Of a stretch of DNA of 64,000 nt, positions 32,842-44,201 are shown piece after piece. Each line of letters starts with the position of its first letter. Position 1 is the first letter of the stretch. The notes under the pieces were generated by a model that ran no database searches, was not told the origin of the DNA, and worked only from the letters and a program-made list of their open reading frames with translations. A program made the translations under genes and the position numbers. This DNA is from Doryteuthis pealeii (taxonomy: Eukaryota > Mollusca > Cephalopoda > Myopsida > Loliginidae): NCBI GenBank assembly GCA_023376005.1, contig CM042157.1, positions 53,444,827 to 53,508,826 of the forward strand, written 5' to 3'.

Positions 32842-33929
32842 GACTGCTGTTTGATCTGTGTTTTTATTTGCATAGGACTTTATTTTCCTCGCTGCAGTCT
32901 TGGCTCTTTTGATTGCAATCTGGTCCTGGCAGAGATTTCTTTTTGTGAGGCATACTGCTGACGTATGCAAACTACAGAAGAACACAATATTGATCGCTGC
33001 ATTTAAGTATTTCATTAATATTTCAGCTTATCTTTTAAAAGTTCAACGATAATTCTTCTACTGCCAGTTGATTTAAAGCTAATTTGATATACGTAGGCCC
33101 TTATTTTCCGTACAATCAATTATTTGTATTACATGGATGATTTTCACTGGATTCCACAATTTGTTTCAATTATTCCCAAATTTAAAAATTGTTATCGCAC
33201 AAAAAAAATTGTCGCGAAAAAAAAAATCACGTAAACTATTGCCGAAAACAATGGAAGTAATCAAAATGTGTGAATTCAAAATTTCATGATTATGGGTCCG
33301 GATTTGGCTTGGAATGTTTTTAATTTGCTCATGGACTCGGTCTAATTCGAAAATAGTATAATATGTTGAGCTACGGGCTCTAGGATTAAAGTTGAAAATG
33401 TGGCACACTGATACACTGAAATTTATCAGATTATAGATTACGGTGACATAGATGCTAAGCGTCTGATTAATGTTACACTAGTTTTATCAGTCTACAAATT
33501 CCATGCATGTCTAATCCACAAATCTAAAGTAATATGACCAATATAGATTAGTTTGTATATCAAAATCCTATATTCTTTACGTTATCATGCAATGCTTTCT
33601 TTCTGCCTCTATCTCTTCTTTTTTTCTTTTTTTTTCTCTTCCAATCTTCCTTCATTTCATTTTCTTTCTCGTTTTTCTCCGCCATCAGCCATTTTCTACA
33701 ACATGTAATTTGACAAAATACCACCTTTCTTCGCCATTTTAATACCGATCCAAGCAATAGTATTCGGCGTTTTCTTCCTCGAGGGGTCGGCTCCAACCAG
33801 ACAACAAGCTGAGCGTAGAATGGCGCGAACAACCAAACAATTTTTACACAACTTTCGTTAATTAGATTTAGAATTTGTCTACCATTTTGTGTACGCATGT
33901 GCATCCTTTCTTCAGTTTTCTACTTTCTT
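32842..33929. other. No gene recognised
   Basis: Unassigned AT-rich sequence. 33,760-33,850 is somewhat GC-richer and non-repetitive but shows no coding similarity. Confidence 0.45.
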
Positions 33930-34407
33930 TTTCTCTCTCTCTCTCTCTCTCTCTTACTTCTAGACTCTCATCTTTCTATTTTTTCCTCCTTATCACGATT
34001 TGTAGTTCTTTCTTTCTTTCTTTCTCTTCGCATTACCATCTCCCTATCCTTAAGCCTTCATTTCCTTTGTCCCTTTGTCCCTTTGTTCCTGTATCAGTTC
34101 TTTTCGTTTTTTGTGCTCTCTCTCTGTCTTTCCCCTTTTTCACTCATACATTTTCTCTTCTATCTCTCTTTTTATTTTTTCTCTTCTCTCTGCTTGTCTC
34201 TCTGTCTTTTTCTTCATCAATTTCCCTCCTTTTATTCAATTTATTCTCTCTTTCTCCCTCCCTTCCCCCTCTCTCTTTCAATCAATCATTGTATGTCTTG
34301 CTTTAAACTTTCCTCCTTTTAAACCTATTATTCTTTTGAATACGCCTTCTTCTTCTTCTTCTTCTTCTTCTTCTTCTTCTTCTTCTTCTTCTTCTTCTTC
34401 TTCTTCT
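33930..34407 (+). repeat. Pyrimidine-rich tract ending in (CTT)n
   Basis: CT- and TTTC-rich sequence, then about 20 CTT units at 34,346-34,407. Three overlapping Ser/Leu/Phe frames are compositional artefacts. Confidence 0.93.
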
Positions 34408-34725
34408 ACCGACTCGAGGAGTCGCTTTCTATCTGTTCAGTAGAAAACTCATGGAATTGTCTCCTTCAAGTTTCTTAAAGATCTTGGTCACGTTCAAACC
34501 AAGACCCCCCACCATCTCTCTATCTCCCTATGTCTTTTCTTTTTTCGTGCGTTCTCGCGTGTCTCTCACTATCTCCTCTTTCACTCGGTCTATCTATCCT
34601 CAACTCCTCCCTCTTCTCTGTCATTTGTCTGTCTCTTTTCTCTGCATATCGCTCTATCCTTCTTTCATCCGCTCTTTAAGAGTATCTGTCTTTCCTGCTG
34701 TCAATATTATCTCTCAGAGTTTTTC

Positions 34726-34760
34726 CTGAAGAACCTTCTCGGTGAAACCTAGCTGGTTAA
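34726..34760 (+). ncRNA. Degenerate hammerhead-like motif
   Basis: CTGAAGA (34,726-34,732), stem II ACC-TTCTC-GGT, GAAA (34,743), stem III ACC-TAGCT-GGT, then TT. Core boxes and stems II and III fit; stem I does not pair, so it is probably inactive. Confidence 0.35.
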
Positions 34761-34844
34761 CTTGTCTTTCTGATTGGGTTCTCTAAAACCGGATCTACGC
34801 ACGTATTGAGCACTTCTCAATATTCGTTATTTTTCTTTTGTGAC

Positions 34845-34848
<4 letters not shown>

Positions 34849-34889
<41 letters not shown>

Positions 34890-34914
34890 GTGTGTGTTTG
34901 TGTGTGTGTGTGCG
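34849..34914 (+). repeat. (AT)n-(GT)n microsatellite
   Basis: AT 34,849-34,885, then GT-rich to 34,914. Confidence 0.95.
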
Positions 34915-35204
34915 TGAAACAAAAACACCACGCCATAGTCAGCTTTTAATGGGAACAATACAATATAGTGCTTTAACTTAGAAAATAAAGCAATTTACAG
35001 TCCGATTTGCAAATGAATGATAGGTTTGTATTGGTCTGCATTTATACTGAACATTGTTTCTAATTATCTTGATATAACGGAATTGCTAGGAAATGCTAAT
35101 TAGAATCATTCACTCCTTCCTAAATAGAAAATAAATCAGTATTGCAGTTACAAGGAGTATCTGATGGGTTCACTGGATATATAGTATTATAGTCCTTAAA
35201 TATG

Positions 35205-35281
35205 GTACACTCAGTGAGAATCGAACTCATTGATTATAGTTTGCTAGCCAAGCATTACACCCAGTGAGGTGTTGTCTAGTA
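35205..35281 (-). repeat. tRNA-derived SINE family 2 head
   Basis: Minus strand 'ctcactgggtgtaatgcttggctagcaaac' (A box) and 'atgagttcgattctcactgagtg' (B box GAGTTCGATTCTC). Spacing between the boxes is tRNA-like. Confidence 0.65.
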
Positions 35282-35469
35282 TTTTAATATATGTAACGGA
35301 TAATAGATTCATCCCCAACGTAGATCTAAGCAACCTCAGAATTTTCCTTATTTAGTTAAGAAATGACACCCTTTTCACTTAAAAATGGGATTCTCAAACA
35401 TTTTACTTGATGCATCCTTTGTAACCAAATTTAATTTCTATTCACTCTGTAATAAAAGACGAACATGGT

Positions 35470-35580
35470 AATTACTTTACTCAAGCTTTATTCAATATAA
35501 ATGAACTGTGGTTCACTTAAGGTGAAGATTCTTTAGTATTTATAGGGAACTAATTCGGGAGAGACAACTATGTTTGACTT
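35470..35580 (-). repeat. LTR-like fragment, inverted relative to 58,130-58,290
   Basis: The minus-strand order 'gttccctataaatactaaagaatcttcacc...ccacagttcatttatattgaataaagctt' matches 58,195-58,275 on the plus strand. A TATA-like box followed about 60 bp later by AATAAA suggests an LTR promoter and polyadenylation signal. Confidence 0.5.
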
Positions 35581-35774
35581 TGCCTCCCCAATAAACTATA
35601 ATTTATTTATTTATATAAAAATAATTGAATATTGCTGACATTATTCTTAGTCTCAGTGGATGCCATGATGGGGGGATCTTTATAATATTTTCGGTTTCAA
35701 GATTACATTTTTTTTTACAAAATACAGAAAAGTTTTGCTTTTCTTTGTTAAATGGCATGTCAACCAAAAGTGAA

Positions 35775-35852
35775 CGCTATAGCGGGAATGGAGTTCGAAC
35801 TCGTTTACTACACTGTCGCAGTCAAGCGCGTTATCCACTACGCCATCGGAAA
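35775..35852 (-). repeat. tRNA-like SINE head (not a functional tRNA)
   Basis: Minus strand 'gatggcgtagtggataacgcgcttgac' (strong A box) and 'cgagttcgaactccattcccgc' (B box). The acceptor stem and anticodon arm do not pair, so this is a Pol III-type SINE head. A similar head lies at 37,788-37,850 (plus). Confidence 0.6.
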
Positions 35853-35924
35853 CAAAACAAAAAAAAATCAACAACAAACAAAAACAAAATAGAGAAAAGT
35901 TATTACAAATGGAATATTGATTTG

Positions 35925-36480
35925 GTTTGGTTTGTTTTGTTTTACGGCATATCAACCTCAATGGGTCATTTAATGCCGATAAAGTTTTGAAATAAATCAA
36001 TTATTAATGGATAATACAATTTTTTATGAATACATTTTTCTATTTAACCCATAGATGGGACCCTAACAGGTACTACCACTCCGGGTCAGAGTGGACCAGG
36101 GAGCAACTGGAACCTCACCATCAGATAGAGTTTAACGTCATTCCCAGGACATGTAGACCCGCAGCAACCGCCTTCTAGCACCCATATGATAAAAAGGGGT
36201 TGGGGCTATTGCCATAGGGCAATAGGGTTGGGGAAATCATATAGGTGCTAGGGCTTGACGTGACCAGCCGATTGATCGGAGAGGGCCTCTCCGACCGCCC
36301 GTCTAGCCCAAGATAGGGCCAAAGTGGAGTATTGCAGGTCATGAACTGCTCATCCACCTGGGCTCTATCCTTAAGCATCACGGGTCGCCACCCACGGCCA
36401 ACAGGTGGCCCCATTGGGGGAGTCTTACCCCTCTGCAGAGGTGCAGTCGGTGCATTCTAACGCCCCACCGACAGGGCGGA
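35925..36480 (+). repeat. Repeat family R1, long form with GC-rich 3' part
   Basis: Starts 'acggcatatcaacctcaatgggtcatttaatgcc', has 'acccatagatgggaccctaacaggtactaccactccgggtcagagtggacc', then a GC-rich region to 'ccccaccgacagggcgga'. That ending is partly shared with 58,020-58,060 ('gggggagtctaagctccgccgacaaggc'). Confidence 0.7.
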
Positions 36481-37199
36481 TGGAATATTGAATCATATAA
36501 TAACAGTCACACCATCAAATATCAGACAATACTAACATTGATTTAACAAGTGAAGATCTGGATTTCTTAACTAAAATCGCGATTTAAAAAAAAATCTAAT
36601 CTTAATTTTATTCATTAAAAAGCTGTTATCATAGATGAGAATTAAAATTTCAGGCATTGTTTTTTCATTTTACATTTTCATTATTTTTCTTTCTTTTAAA
36701 TCCATATTTTTTATTCCTCTTATTAAATAATGCTCTTTTTTAATCATTATAAAAAGGGATATGAATTTGAATTCTGTATTTTCATTAAATAACTAGTTTA
36801 AAGTATAATTGTTTTTAAATGTTTTTGTAATGACAAACGATAACACCGATAGACTTTGGAAAGCTTTCCTCTACTTAGAATAATTGGTACACTTATTGAG
36901 AGCTTATATACTCTAGTAATCACTAGAGAGTTCTCTAAAGGGGAAGTAATCATAAAATAGATGAGGTAACACTCAATTACTTATTACAGTTTTATTTCGC
37001 GAAAATAAATATTTCATTCATCTAAACGACCCGTATGTTTTGAAGAGGTTGGATGTGAACGACACATCACGGGTGGACATCACATCCAATCGGGCATTCT
37101 GTTAGGTGTACAATATCTGGCAACTCGTCTACATAATCCAGCTATTTTTTTATCCTATTATGATAAGCGATCTATAAATGCAAACTAGTAGATTCACTG
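36481..37199. other. No feature recognised
   Basis: Unassigned AT-rich sequence. Confidence 0.5.
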
Positions 37200-37540
37200 C
37201 CCCATTTTCCTTCGAGGTGTCATGGTCCTGTGGGGAATTAAAAATATACAAAAATAAAAACAAAATAAAAAAGAACAAACTCCCACGGGGCCTTGACCGG
37301 AAATACCATCTGCGCATGCCTGACTCCCTTCCCCAAGAAGAATCCCTCGGTAATTTCCAACGAAGGCCGCAACTAAGTGTAGTTCGTCTCTTCGATAGGG
37401 CCATGTGCCCTCGTTACCAACGACTATACCCCGTTCAATAAAGTCTGAGTTATGAAACCACATTCTGCCTTTGTCTCTTTCCTTTCTCGTTCTTTGAATG
37501 CCTTCTTTTCAGCACGCCCACCAAAAGTTATGGGGTTAAA
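37200..37540 (+). repeat. LTR-like repeat, copy 1
   Basis: Shares with the reverse complement of 43,760-43,990: 'aaactcccacggggccttgaccggaa', 'ctgcgcatgc', 'caataaagtctgagttatgaaaccacattctgcctttgtctctttc' and 'ttcagcacgcccaccaa'. An AATAAA and a pyrimidine-rich end suggest an LTR, but terminal dinucleotides and target duplications are not clear. Confidence 0.5.
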
Positions 37541-38029
37541 AAGAAACCTGAGGAACACTCACCAAGAATATTCAGCTACCTTTAAACCATAAAAAACACA
37601 AACCTTATCCTACCCCATAGTCCCAGGTCAGGAAACCCTTAAATCACCGCATAGTAGAGGGCGGCGTATCAGTTTCGGTGTGTGTGGGGGGGTCGAGGAG
37701 ACCCTAGCTATGGCCCTGTTTACAATCAAATAATCTAATTCAGATCCAAATGTTTTGAAGTTATTACCGAAAGGGGGGAGGGTCTTGTGACGTAGTGTTT
37801 AACGTGCTGGACTGTAGCATCGTAGTAAGTAATCCATTACTGAAAATAAGTAAGACTATTTTTTTTTTTAATTTATGATTTGACCGTGGCTAAATGAAAC
37901 CGTGGATACAGGGTACCACTGTAAAGGATGAAGTTGCGAAAATGATATTTACTATTTGCACTTCCGGTTTATATATTTCTAATTCGTATGAAAACTAGAA
38001 CAAAGATATATTGTTCTAAAAGTTATATT
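37541..38029. other. No gene recognised
   Basis: Contains a tRNA-like SINE head at 37,788-37,850 ('gacgtagtgtttaacgtgctggactgtag'). The rest is unassigned. Confidence 0.4.
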
Positions 38030-38270
38030 GATTGATTGATTTTAAGGGCATATCAACCTGTCTAGGTTAATTTTATCCTAGAGGTAAGTGAATCGTATTC
38101 ATATTTACATTTTTGTTCAGTTGTTTCTTAAGAGGGTTTTATTTTTTTTTGCATACGGTTCTATCGAATACGAATATTTTTTAAGCATACCTATTTGACT
38201 TGATGGAACCTTAACAGGTACTACGACTCCGGGTCAGAGTGGACCTGGGAGTATTGGAAATGAGAAATAC
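38030..38270 (+). repeat. Repeat family R1
   Basis: 'ttgattgattttaagggcatatcaacctgtctaggttaattt' through 'taacaggtactacgactccgggtcagagtggacctgggagta'. Confidence 0.8.
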
Positions 38271-38469
38271 GTTTGTTAGTAGATTGAATTCAGATAACAT
38301 AAATACAGGGACGGACTGAGTGGTCAAGTCAATCGAGTAGTGCCCGATGGCATAAAGTACCAAAAGACCAAAGTAGCAGATACTAGCAATCCCGATTGTT
38401 CCCTGTTGATACCACCCATTAATTAGTTATCTATTACGCTTACCTTAGTTTTAATACAAGACCAGAAGT

Positions 38470-38551
38470 ATGGTGGTTCCGGTGAGAATCGAACTCATTA
38501 GTAATTGTTTGCTAGCCTAACTCGCTAACCATTATATCACGCAAAACGCCC
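38470..38551 (-). repeat. tRNA-derived SINE family 2 head
   Basis: Minus strand 'gtgatataatggttagcgagttaggctagc' (A box) and 'atgagttcgattctcaccgg' (B box). Confidence 0.7.
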
Positions 38552-38811
38552 TTGTTGGTAACACTAGAAATAAACACCCAAAGAGATTTTTGGAACATAG
38601 GGTTTTAGAAACTGTCTGGTAAAGATTGTACATATCTATGTGGAATGGAGGGTAGGGTGGATCCAGTTTTTTGCGTATATATATATACATATATATATAT
38701 TTGCTCTTTGACTCTAACAATAAGAGCACACATTGAGCTCAGCAAATTGCGACACAATTTAAAAAAAAATCCTATGTCGTAAGGAAGTTTTCTTCTCCTG
38801 ATTTTTGGTTT

Positions 38812-38814
<3 letters not shown>

Positions 38815-38868
<54 letters not shown>
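38815..38868 (+). repeat. (AT)n microsatellite
   Basis: About 26 AT units. Confidence 0.97.
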
Positions 38869-38869
<1 letters not shown>

Positions 38870-39127
38870 CACTAAGAAAAATACACAAATAGTACACTTA
38901 AGGGATGTTCACTTGTTCTTTTTTATCTAGCAATATATAAACTAATAACAGGTGAGACGCAAATTTAAAAAAAAAATTAAAGCTGAACATTTTGGCGTCA
39001 TAAAATACACTTAATTAAATAAAGTAGATTAATTTATGATAATTTTTTTCCAATACATACAGTGGAAAATATTATCACAATATTGAGGGAAAATAATGGA
39101 ATTCATTGCCCCTCCCCAAAGACTGGT

Positions 39128-39353
39128 CTGTGTCGGTTTAACTCAATCGGTAGAGCGTCCGCCTAGGAATCACAAGGTTCCTGGTTCGATACCGGCCCTT
39201 GCCCACTCAGCACAGGGATCTGTGCGGTAAGTGAGGAGCTGATGATACTAAAATGACGCCAAAATAATTTATTTGGTCTAGCGCTAGTGAAAAAGGGATA
39301 GACTCCCTCGCTGTCTGGCTGATACCGACTTTAGGCCACCCCACCGACTTTAC
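39128..39353 (+). repeat. tRNA-derived SINE family 3
   Basis: The head has a tRNA D-arm-like A box 'taactcaatcggtagagcg' (39,140-39,158) and a B box GGTTCGATACC (39,183-39,193). The body runs 'cccactcagcacagggatctgtgcgg', 'gaggagctgat' and 'ctccctcgctgtctggctgataccgactttaggccaccc'. Inverted copy at 15,789-15,992. The 3' end passes into a T-rich tail. Confidence 0.88.
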
Positions 39354-39452
39354 TTTTTTTTACTTTATGAGAATGAAAAATCTAGTATCAAATCAGCACC
39401 AATTCGCTGAATAATTGACCTTGTGTCACATCCTGCTCGTGGCACACACACA

Positions 39453-39660
39453 CGAGGGTCGGCTGAAAAGTTCATAGGCTGACAAGATACTCTCATTGAA
39501 TGTGACCAAATGAGGTTTATTTTTCAATAGTGAGATCCACACACTTCTTCCGGTGTTGCAGTACTTGAATCCAATTGATAAAAAAAGTCATCAACAGCCG
39601 ATAGACGTCATCATATGAACTGTTCAGCACCCCCCCGGTATATAAAACCTTATCAAGAAA
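39453..39660 (-). mobile_element. Mariner-like transposon terminus and transposase C-terminal remnant
   Basis: The outer end CGAGGGTCGGCTGAAAAGTTC resembles a mariner terminal repeat. Reading inward on the minus strand, codons for a tail like RKKCVDLTIEK followed by a stop lie about 85 bp from the end, as the mariner transposase C-terminus (a Lys-Cys-Val/Ile-Asp-Leu motif) does. Upstream residues such as DDVYRLLMTFFINWI fit the preceding helix. No D,D34D catalytic region was found, so it is a dead fragment. The opposite inverted repeat was not located. Confidence 0.55.
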
Positions 39661-39917
39661 TACACCCCAAACCTGACCAAATCGTCAGTGATACTATCAT
39701 AAGGTGTTTCAGGTGTTTCTTACAACATCATACATCTTCACTTGGATGACTCAGCTGGTGTTGATCAGGCACCAGCTTATGTTCACATAACGAGATCACA
39801 GCACCAAACAAACCACGTGGAGAACATTGAAGCATTTTTTTATAGGCACCAACAATTTTTACGTCATAGTCATATTTTACAAAACCAAATTCCTACTCCT
39901 GATTGACCCCCCCCCCC

Positions 39918-40575
39918 AAAAAAAAAATCAGGGAATAATCCGATTTTAATGAAATTTTCAGTGTTGATTTATTAATAAATTAATTTTATAATGCATTAGT
40001 TACTTTATTTAAAAACTTTCTGATTTTTTTCATTAATCACCCTACTAAAGTAAGCTTGTTATCAAATAAATATTTGCTTTTAGAATTTAAAGATATATAT
40101 TTTAAAACTTAAAATTATGTGAATTATATTTTAAATGAATTTTATCTATTGATTAGGTATATAAATTGTTGTTCTAGACGCTACTATGGATGACTGTAAC
40201 AGTAATATTTATTTTAAAGAATTTCGATTTATTTCCATTGAATCAGTTTGATTAAAACGATTCAGAAATTTAAAAAAATAGGTAAGTTCATTTCATTATT
40301 ACTATTTCCAAATAAAATATTCATTGTGATTAAAAATAAATTAATTTTAATATCTGTTAATTTTAATATAAAGACATAGTCCTAAATAGCATAAGTGTTA
40401 TTAGTCCCCAAAAGGTGGGGGCGCATGTAACCTGAAAGAAATCTGCATTTTTAAAAAAATAGAATAACTGATGCATAATAAAATTCACTGATTAAGAAGT
40501 CAACACTGAAAAATTTATCAAAATCAGATAATTCTCTGATTTTTTGTAATTTTTTGTTTATTACTCTGGGTTAAT
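39918..40575. repeat. Foldback element, family F1, copy 2
   Basis: Left arm 39,918-40,060 and right arm 40,430-40,575 are diverged reverse complements ('ttttaatgaaattttcagtgttgat', 'taatgcattagttactttattt'). Both resemble the arms of 16,220-16,665. The 370-bp interior is AT-rich and unassigned. Confidence 0.75.
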
Positions 40576-41526
40576 GAATTTGCCACCTATTGGCTTCCAT
40601 AGTTTTAACATATCTCGCTAAACTTATTTCCGTTCAGACTGAAGCAAAACTTTGTCCGTCGAAAACATCATTTTTTAGTGTTTTCAATGAAAAACTGAAC
40701 ATTACTTAACTAAAAAGTTCCGGACGTGTGAGTAATTTTTCTGTACTGTATATTTAATGTTTTTGTTATTCATTTCTAAGAAACTTTGTTCTAAGAAAAT
40801 TTAATGTCTAAAATTTATTAAAAATTAATTAGATATGTAATATTATTTTTCTTTTTTTTTTTTAAAACTATGTTACTACTTTTCGATTAAAACAAAAAAA
40901 ATGACCTTTAATAATCGATTTCTTTAATTTCAATTCGTTTTTAAGTGAAAATCGACGTCAAATTATTGGTGCCTAGTTGTATACTATGAAGAGCCAGCGG
41001 AACATCCAATAAGAAAGGAGGAATCCAAGCAAATGGTTTCCCTTCTTCTATAGAGAAATCGAAATTTCGGAGACGAACTTTGACGCCCAGAATGGATTAA
41101 CACAGGTAAGTTCTAATGCGTCTTTTATAATCGTTCAAGAACACGATATCAACTATTGCATAAAACAAACTCTTTAGTATTATTTATTATGCTCTAACAA
41201 AAAAAAAAAAAAAGATCCTCAAGGATGGAAAAAAAAGTTATGTTTATATATATGTATTTATATCTACGTATGGAATTGAACTGCCTTTGAGCACAATGTT
41301 AAAATATTGCATGACATGAAAGAAAAAAAAAAGAAACAGTACAAACTGTCATATAAAATAAGTAAAACCCCCAAATAATAAAAAAAGTCCCCTAAAAAGT
41401 ACAAAATATCGTTTGAAATAAAATAAATCCTTAATTATAAAAGCAACATCTAACTATTTGGGACCAACAATTCAAGCCTTAAAGACACATTTAACAGTAC
41501 GAAAGTCATCGCCTGATAGAAAAAAA
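40576..41526. other. No gene recognised
   Basis: Contains a moderately GC-richer stretch 40,985-41,105 ending ACACAG/GTAAGT, a consensus splice donor, but no coding similarity. Confidence 0.35.
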
Positions 41527-41645
41527 TACATCGAAAACCAGGAAATTAACTGATTTTAATGAAATTTTTAATGTTGATATATTAATGAATGAATATTATA
41601 ATGCACCAATTATTTTATTTCAGGTCAGTTAAATTGCCCCCAAGA
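41527..41645 (+). repeat. Single arm of foldback family F1
   Basis: 'aggaaattaactgattttaatgaaatttttaatgttgatatattaatgaatgaat..tataatgcaccaattattttatttcaggtcagtta' matches the left arm at 16,290-16,415. Confidence 0.8.
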
Positions 41646-42382
41646 TAGGGGGCAACATATATATTAAGTATTTAAGGTTGACTTTAATTTTTGTATAAAT
41701 AAAAAGAGAAAAGACTGAAGATATAAAAGTAATGAAAAACTTTTTTTTTTATTGAACGCATTCGGAAGAAAATGAATGGTAAAAATCGAAAAATTAAATT
41801 CTAAAAATAATTAAAATCATTTATTTTCATTTAAAAAAAAAATTACTGTGATGCTCTTGAAATATAATTTTCTTTTTGATTATCAGAAAAATAATTCTAT
41901 ATCTATAATTTTTCTGCTTGAATAAGGGGGTGCCAGTTTAAACTGAGATTTAAATTAATGTTTTTTTTTTATAGTCGACAAATCTAAACATATTATTAAA
42001 TAGATATTTTTTTTTTTACTAATCTAAAGATATAAATTTTAATGCTAGAAATTCAACGTTTTCAATTTCAAATGCATTTTATTTATTTATTACAAAAATG
42101 ATCGACAAAAAAATTATGAAAGCAGTTTTCAGTAATATTTATTTTAGTATTTTTTAATTTTGACTTTTTTCCTTAAAAGTTGTAATTATTGTTTGTTTTC
42201 ATATAAAATGTTAAAGAATATTTTAAAGAATTTTTTTTTATCAATCATGGTTAGTGAATTGGTACACTAAAAATATGATTCTACTTTTGGGCTACCATAG
42301 TTTCAAAATATCCCGCGGACAATATTAAAAAATATAAAGTCTGTATTTGTGAAAAAGCGGAATTGTCTTTCTATGTGTTTTG

Positions 42383-42442
<60 letters not shown>

Positions 42443-43074
42443 GTGTATTTAATGTTTATGTTACTGATTTCAAAGAAGAAACTTTTATAATTAAAAAAAA
42501 AATTAACGTGCTATGTTTTAAGTACGTAAAGCTGTTTACAAAAGCTGTAATTTTTGGCGAATTTAATGTTTCAAATGAATTAAAAATGTATTACATATGT
42601 AATATTTTTTTTTTTTACTGATGCTCATTATGTTACTATTTTTCGACTAAAATTTAACCTTAATTAATCAATTTGATTAATTTTAATTCGACAAAAAACA
42701 CAACCATATAAGAATACAAAAGTATCGTTTAAATTAAAAATACCCTTGATAATATCATTTTAATACAAAATATTATATCATATCATATAATAGCCAAAAA
42801 TATCATAGTGCAAATTATCGTGTCAAAATAGCATAGTACAAAATCTTGTATTTATAGAGAAGAATTACCCCCCCCCCCTTCGTCCACAATATTGTTTTAT
42901 TTGATAAAAAGCGACATGAGAACAAGATAGAAAAAATGATATAGAAATACCATCTCCCAATTAACATAAGCGTTATATTGTATCTAATCTAACAGAGATA
43001 GAAAAAAAAAAACTATTTATAAACTTAAGTATATTGGGATATATATCAAAACCGGGTAGAAAAATATTTTTTTT
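41646..43074. other. Very AT-rich, no gene recognised
   Basis: Includes poly-A plus (AT)n at 42,380-42,442 and a poly-C run near 42,868. The 42,349-42,621 frame is low complexity. Confidence 0.5.
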
Positions 43075-43560
43075 AAGTCACTGGAACAGCTAGTTCTTTT
43101 GATCCACAGCCATCTAAAGAATAATCATATCTAGCCGAAGTTGGGTTTGAAAAATATGATCAAGGAATTTCAGTTGCCTATCCAAATCAACTATTATCTT
43201 CCAATCTGGGGCTGTACTAAGTAGTGATGTTCTTCCTGTCTGAACTGATCGAATCTTTTCTCTTGCATTAATAAAGTAGATCCTCCTAAAAGACACGCTT
43301 TTATATACTGGTTGGTAGGCATCTATCAAATATTTTCATAATTACTCTTAGCACTTGATCATGGTGCCAGTGATAAGGCCCATCACTAAAAGCCTTGGAA
43401 CAGCTACTTAAGTATTTGTTTGAGTGATACTCTCTTTGCACACAACGGGCATTGCGGAATTTCAGCCTTCCCTCATATGTGAATATTTGCCGGGCTTGGT
43501 AATATATCATAAACAGCCTCGGCGAGGAATCTGATCTGGACACAGTTAGAACAACAAATG
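43075..43560 (-). mobile_element. LINE C-terminal fragment with CCHC/RLE-like region (second family)
   Basis: Two minus-strand frames (43,301-43,543 and 43,114-43,329) read in order a damaged CCHC-type region (ARCVQREYHSN, SCSKAFSDGPYHWHHDQVL) and KIIVDLDRQLKFLDHIFQ followed by LRLDMIIL. In related retroelements the last motif is RPD plus hydrophobics, the start of a PD-(D/E)XK-type nuclease; here Pro is Leu. It is a different family from the Dong-like copies. The copy ends at 43,075 before the nuclease is complete. Confidence 0.55.
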
Positions 43561-43759
43561 TCTGACCAACTAAACTTCCTTTTTTAAAATGTCATCCAAT
43601 TTAGTAATTCTTATATATATGGGGTAGCAAGAGGTTTGGATGTTTTAAGGTTTAATGTAGCTGTATACTCTTGTTGCGTGTTCTAATGTTTTTTTTGCTT
43701 TTAATGGGGTTAAAAGCAAAAAAACAAAAAAAAAACAAACATAATAACATTGGTGATCG

Positions 43760-43990
43760 AGCTAAAAAGGAAGGAATTCAGGGAACGAAAAAGAAAGAGA
43801 CAAAAGCAGAAAGTGGTTTTATGATTTCGGCTTTATTCCCGGCAATGGAATATCTCTTTGGCCGCTAGTGCGACTAGACACAGTTCAGACCTAAATTCAA
43901 ATAGCCGAGATATTCTCTTGGGAGTCGGTCCCTTTTCTCGCACATGCGCAGAGGGTTCTTCCGGTGAAGGTCCATGGGAGTTTAACATTT
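43760..43990 (-). repeat. LTR-like repeat, copy 2
   Basis: Reverse complement relationship with 37,280-37,530: 'aaactcccatggaccttcaccggaag', 'ctctgcgcatgtgcgag', 'ggaataaagccgaaatcataaaaccactttctgcttttgtctctttc'. Confidence 0.5.
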
Positions 43991-44119
43991 TTTTAAAATT
44001 TTCGTTTCATTTTAATCCCCACATGTATGTGTGTGTGTAAGTATAGAAAGAAGAAAAACAACAAATATTCAGAGGATGTATTTATTTATGGAGGAATGTA
44101 TAATTCAGCCACGTGTTTC

Positions 44120-44122
<3 letters not shown>

Positions 44123-44177
<55 letters not shown>

Positions 44178-44201
44178 CTGACCAGGGCAACATTATATAT
44201 A
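44123..44201 (+). repeat. (AT)n followed by copy 1 of the 22-bp motif AACTCTGACCAGGGCAACATTA
   Basis: AT 44,123-44,173, the motif at 44,174-44,195, then AT again. See the finding on the eight copies. Confidence 0.95.

Noticed and set aside
33875..34443. Leu/Ser-rich frames on the plus strand
   Set aside because: Pyrimidine-rich low-complexity DNA and (CTT)n.
35775..35852. Functional tRNA gene
   Set aside because: A and B boxes are good but the acceptor and anticodon stems do not pair; it is a SINE head.
40985..41115. Exon with consensus donor ACACAG/GTAAGT
   Set aside because: No long open frame with recognisable similarity and no acceptor or neighbouring exon; chance occurrence is likely.
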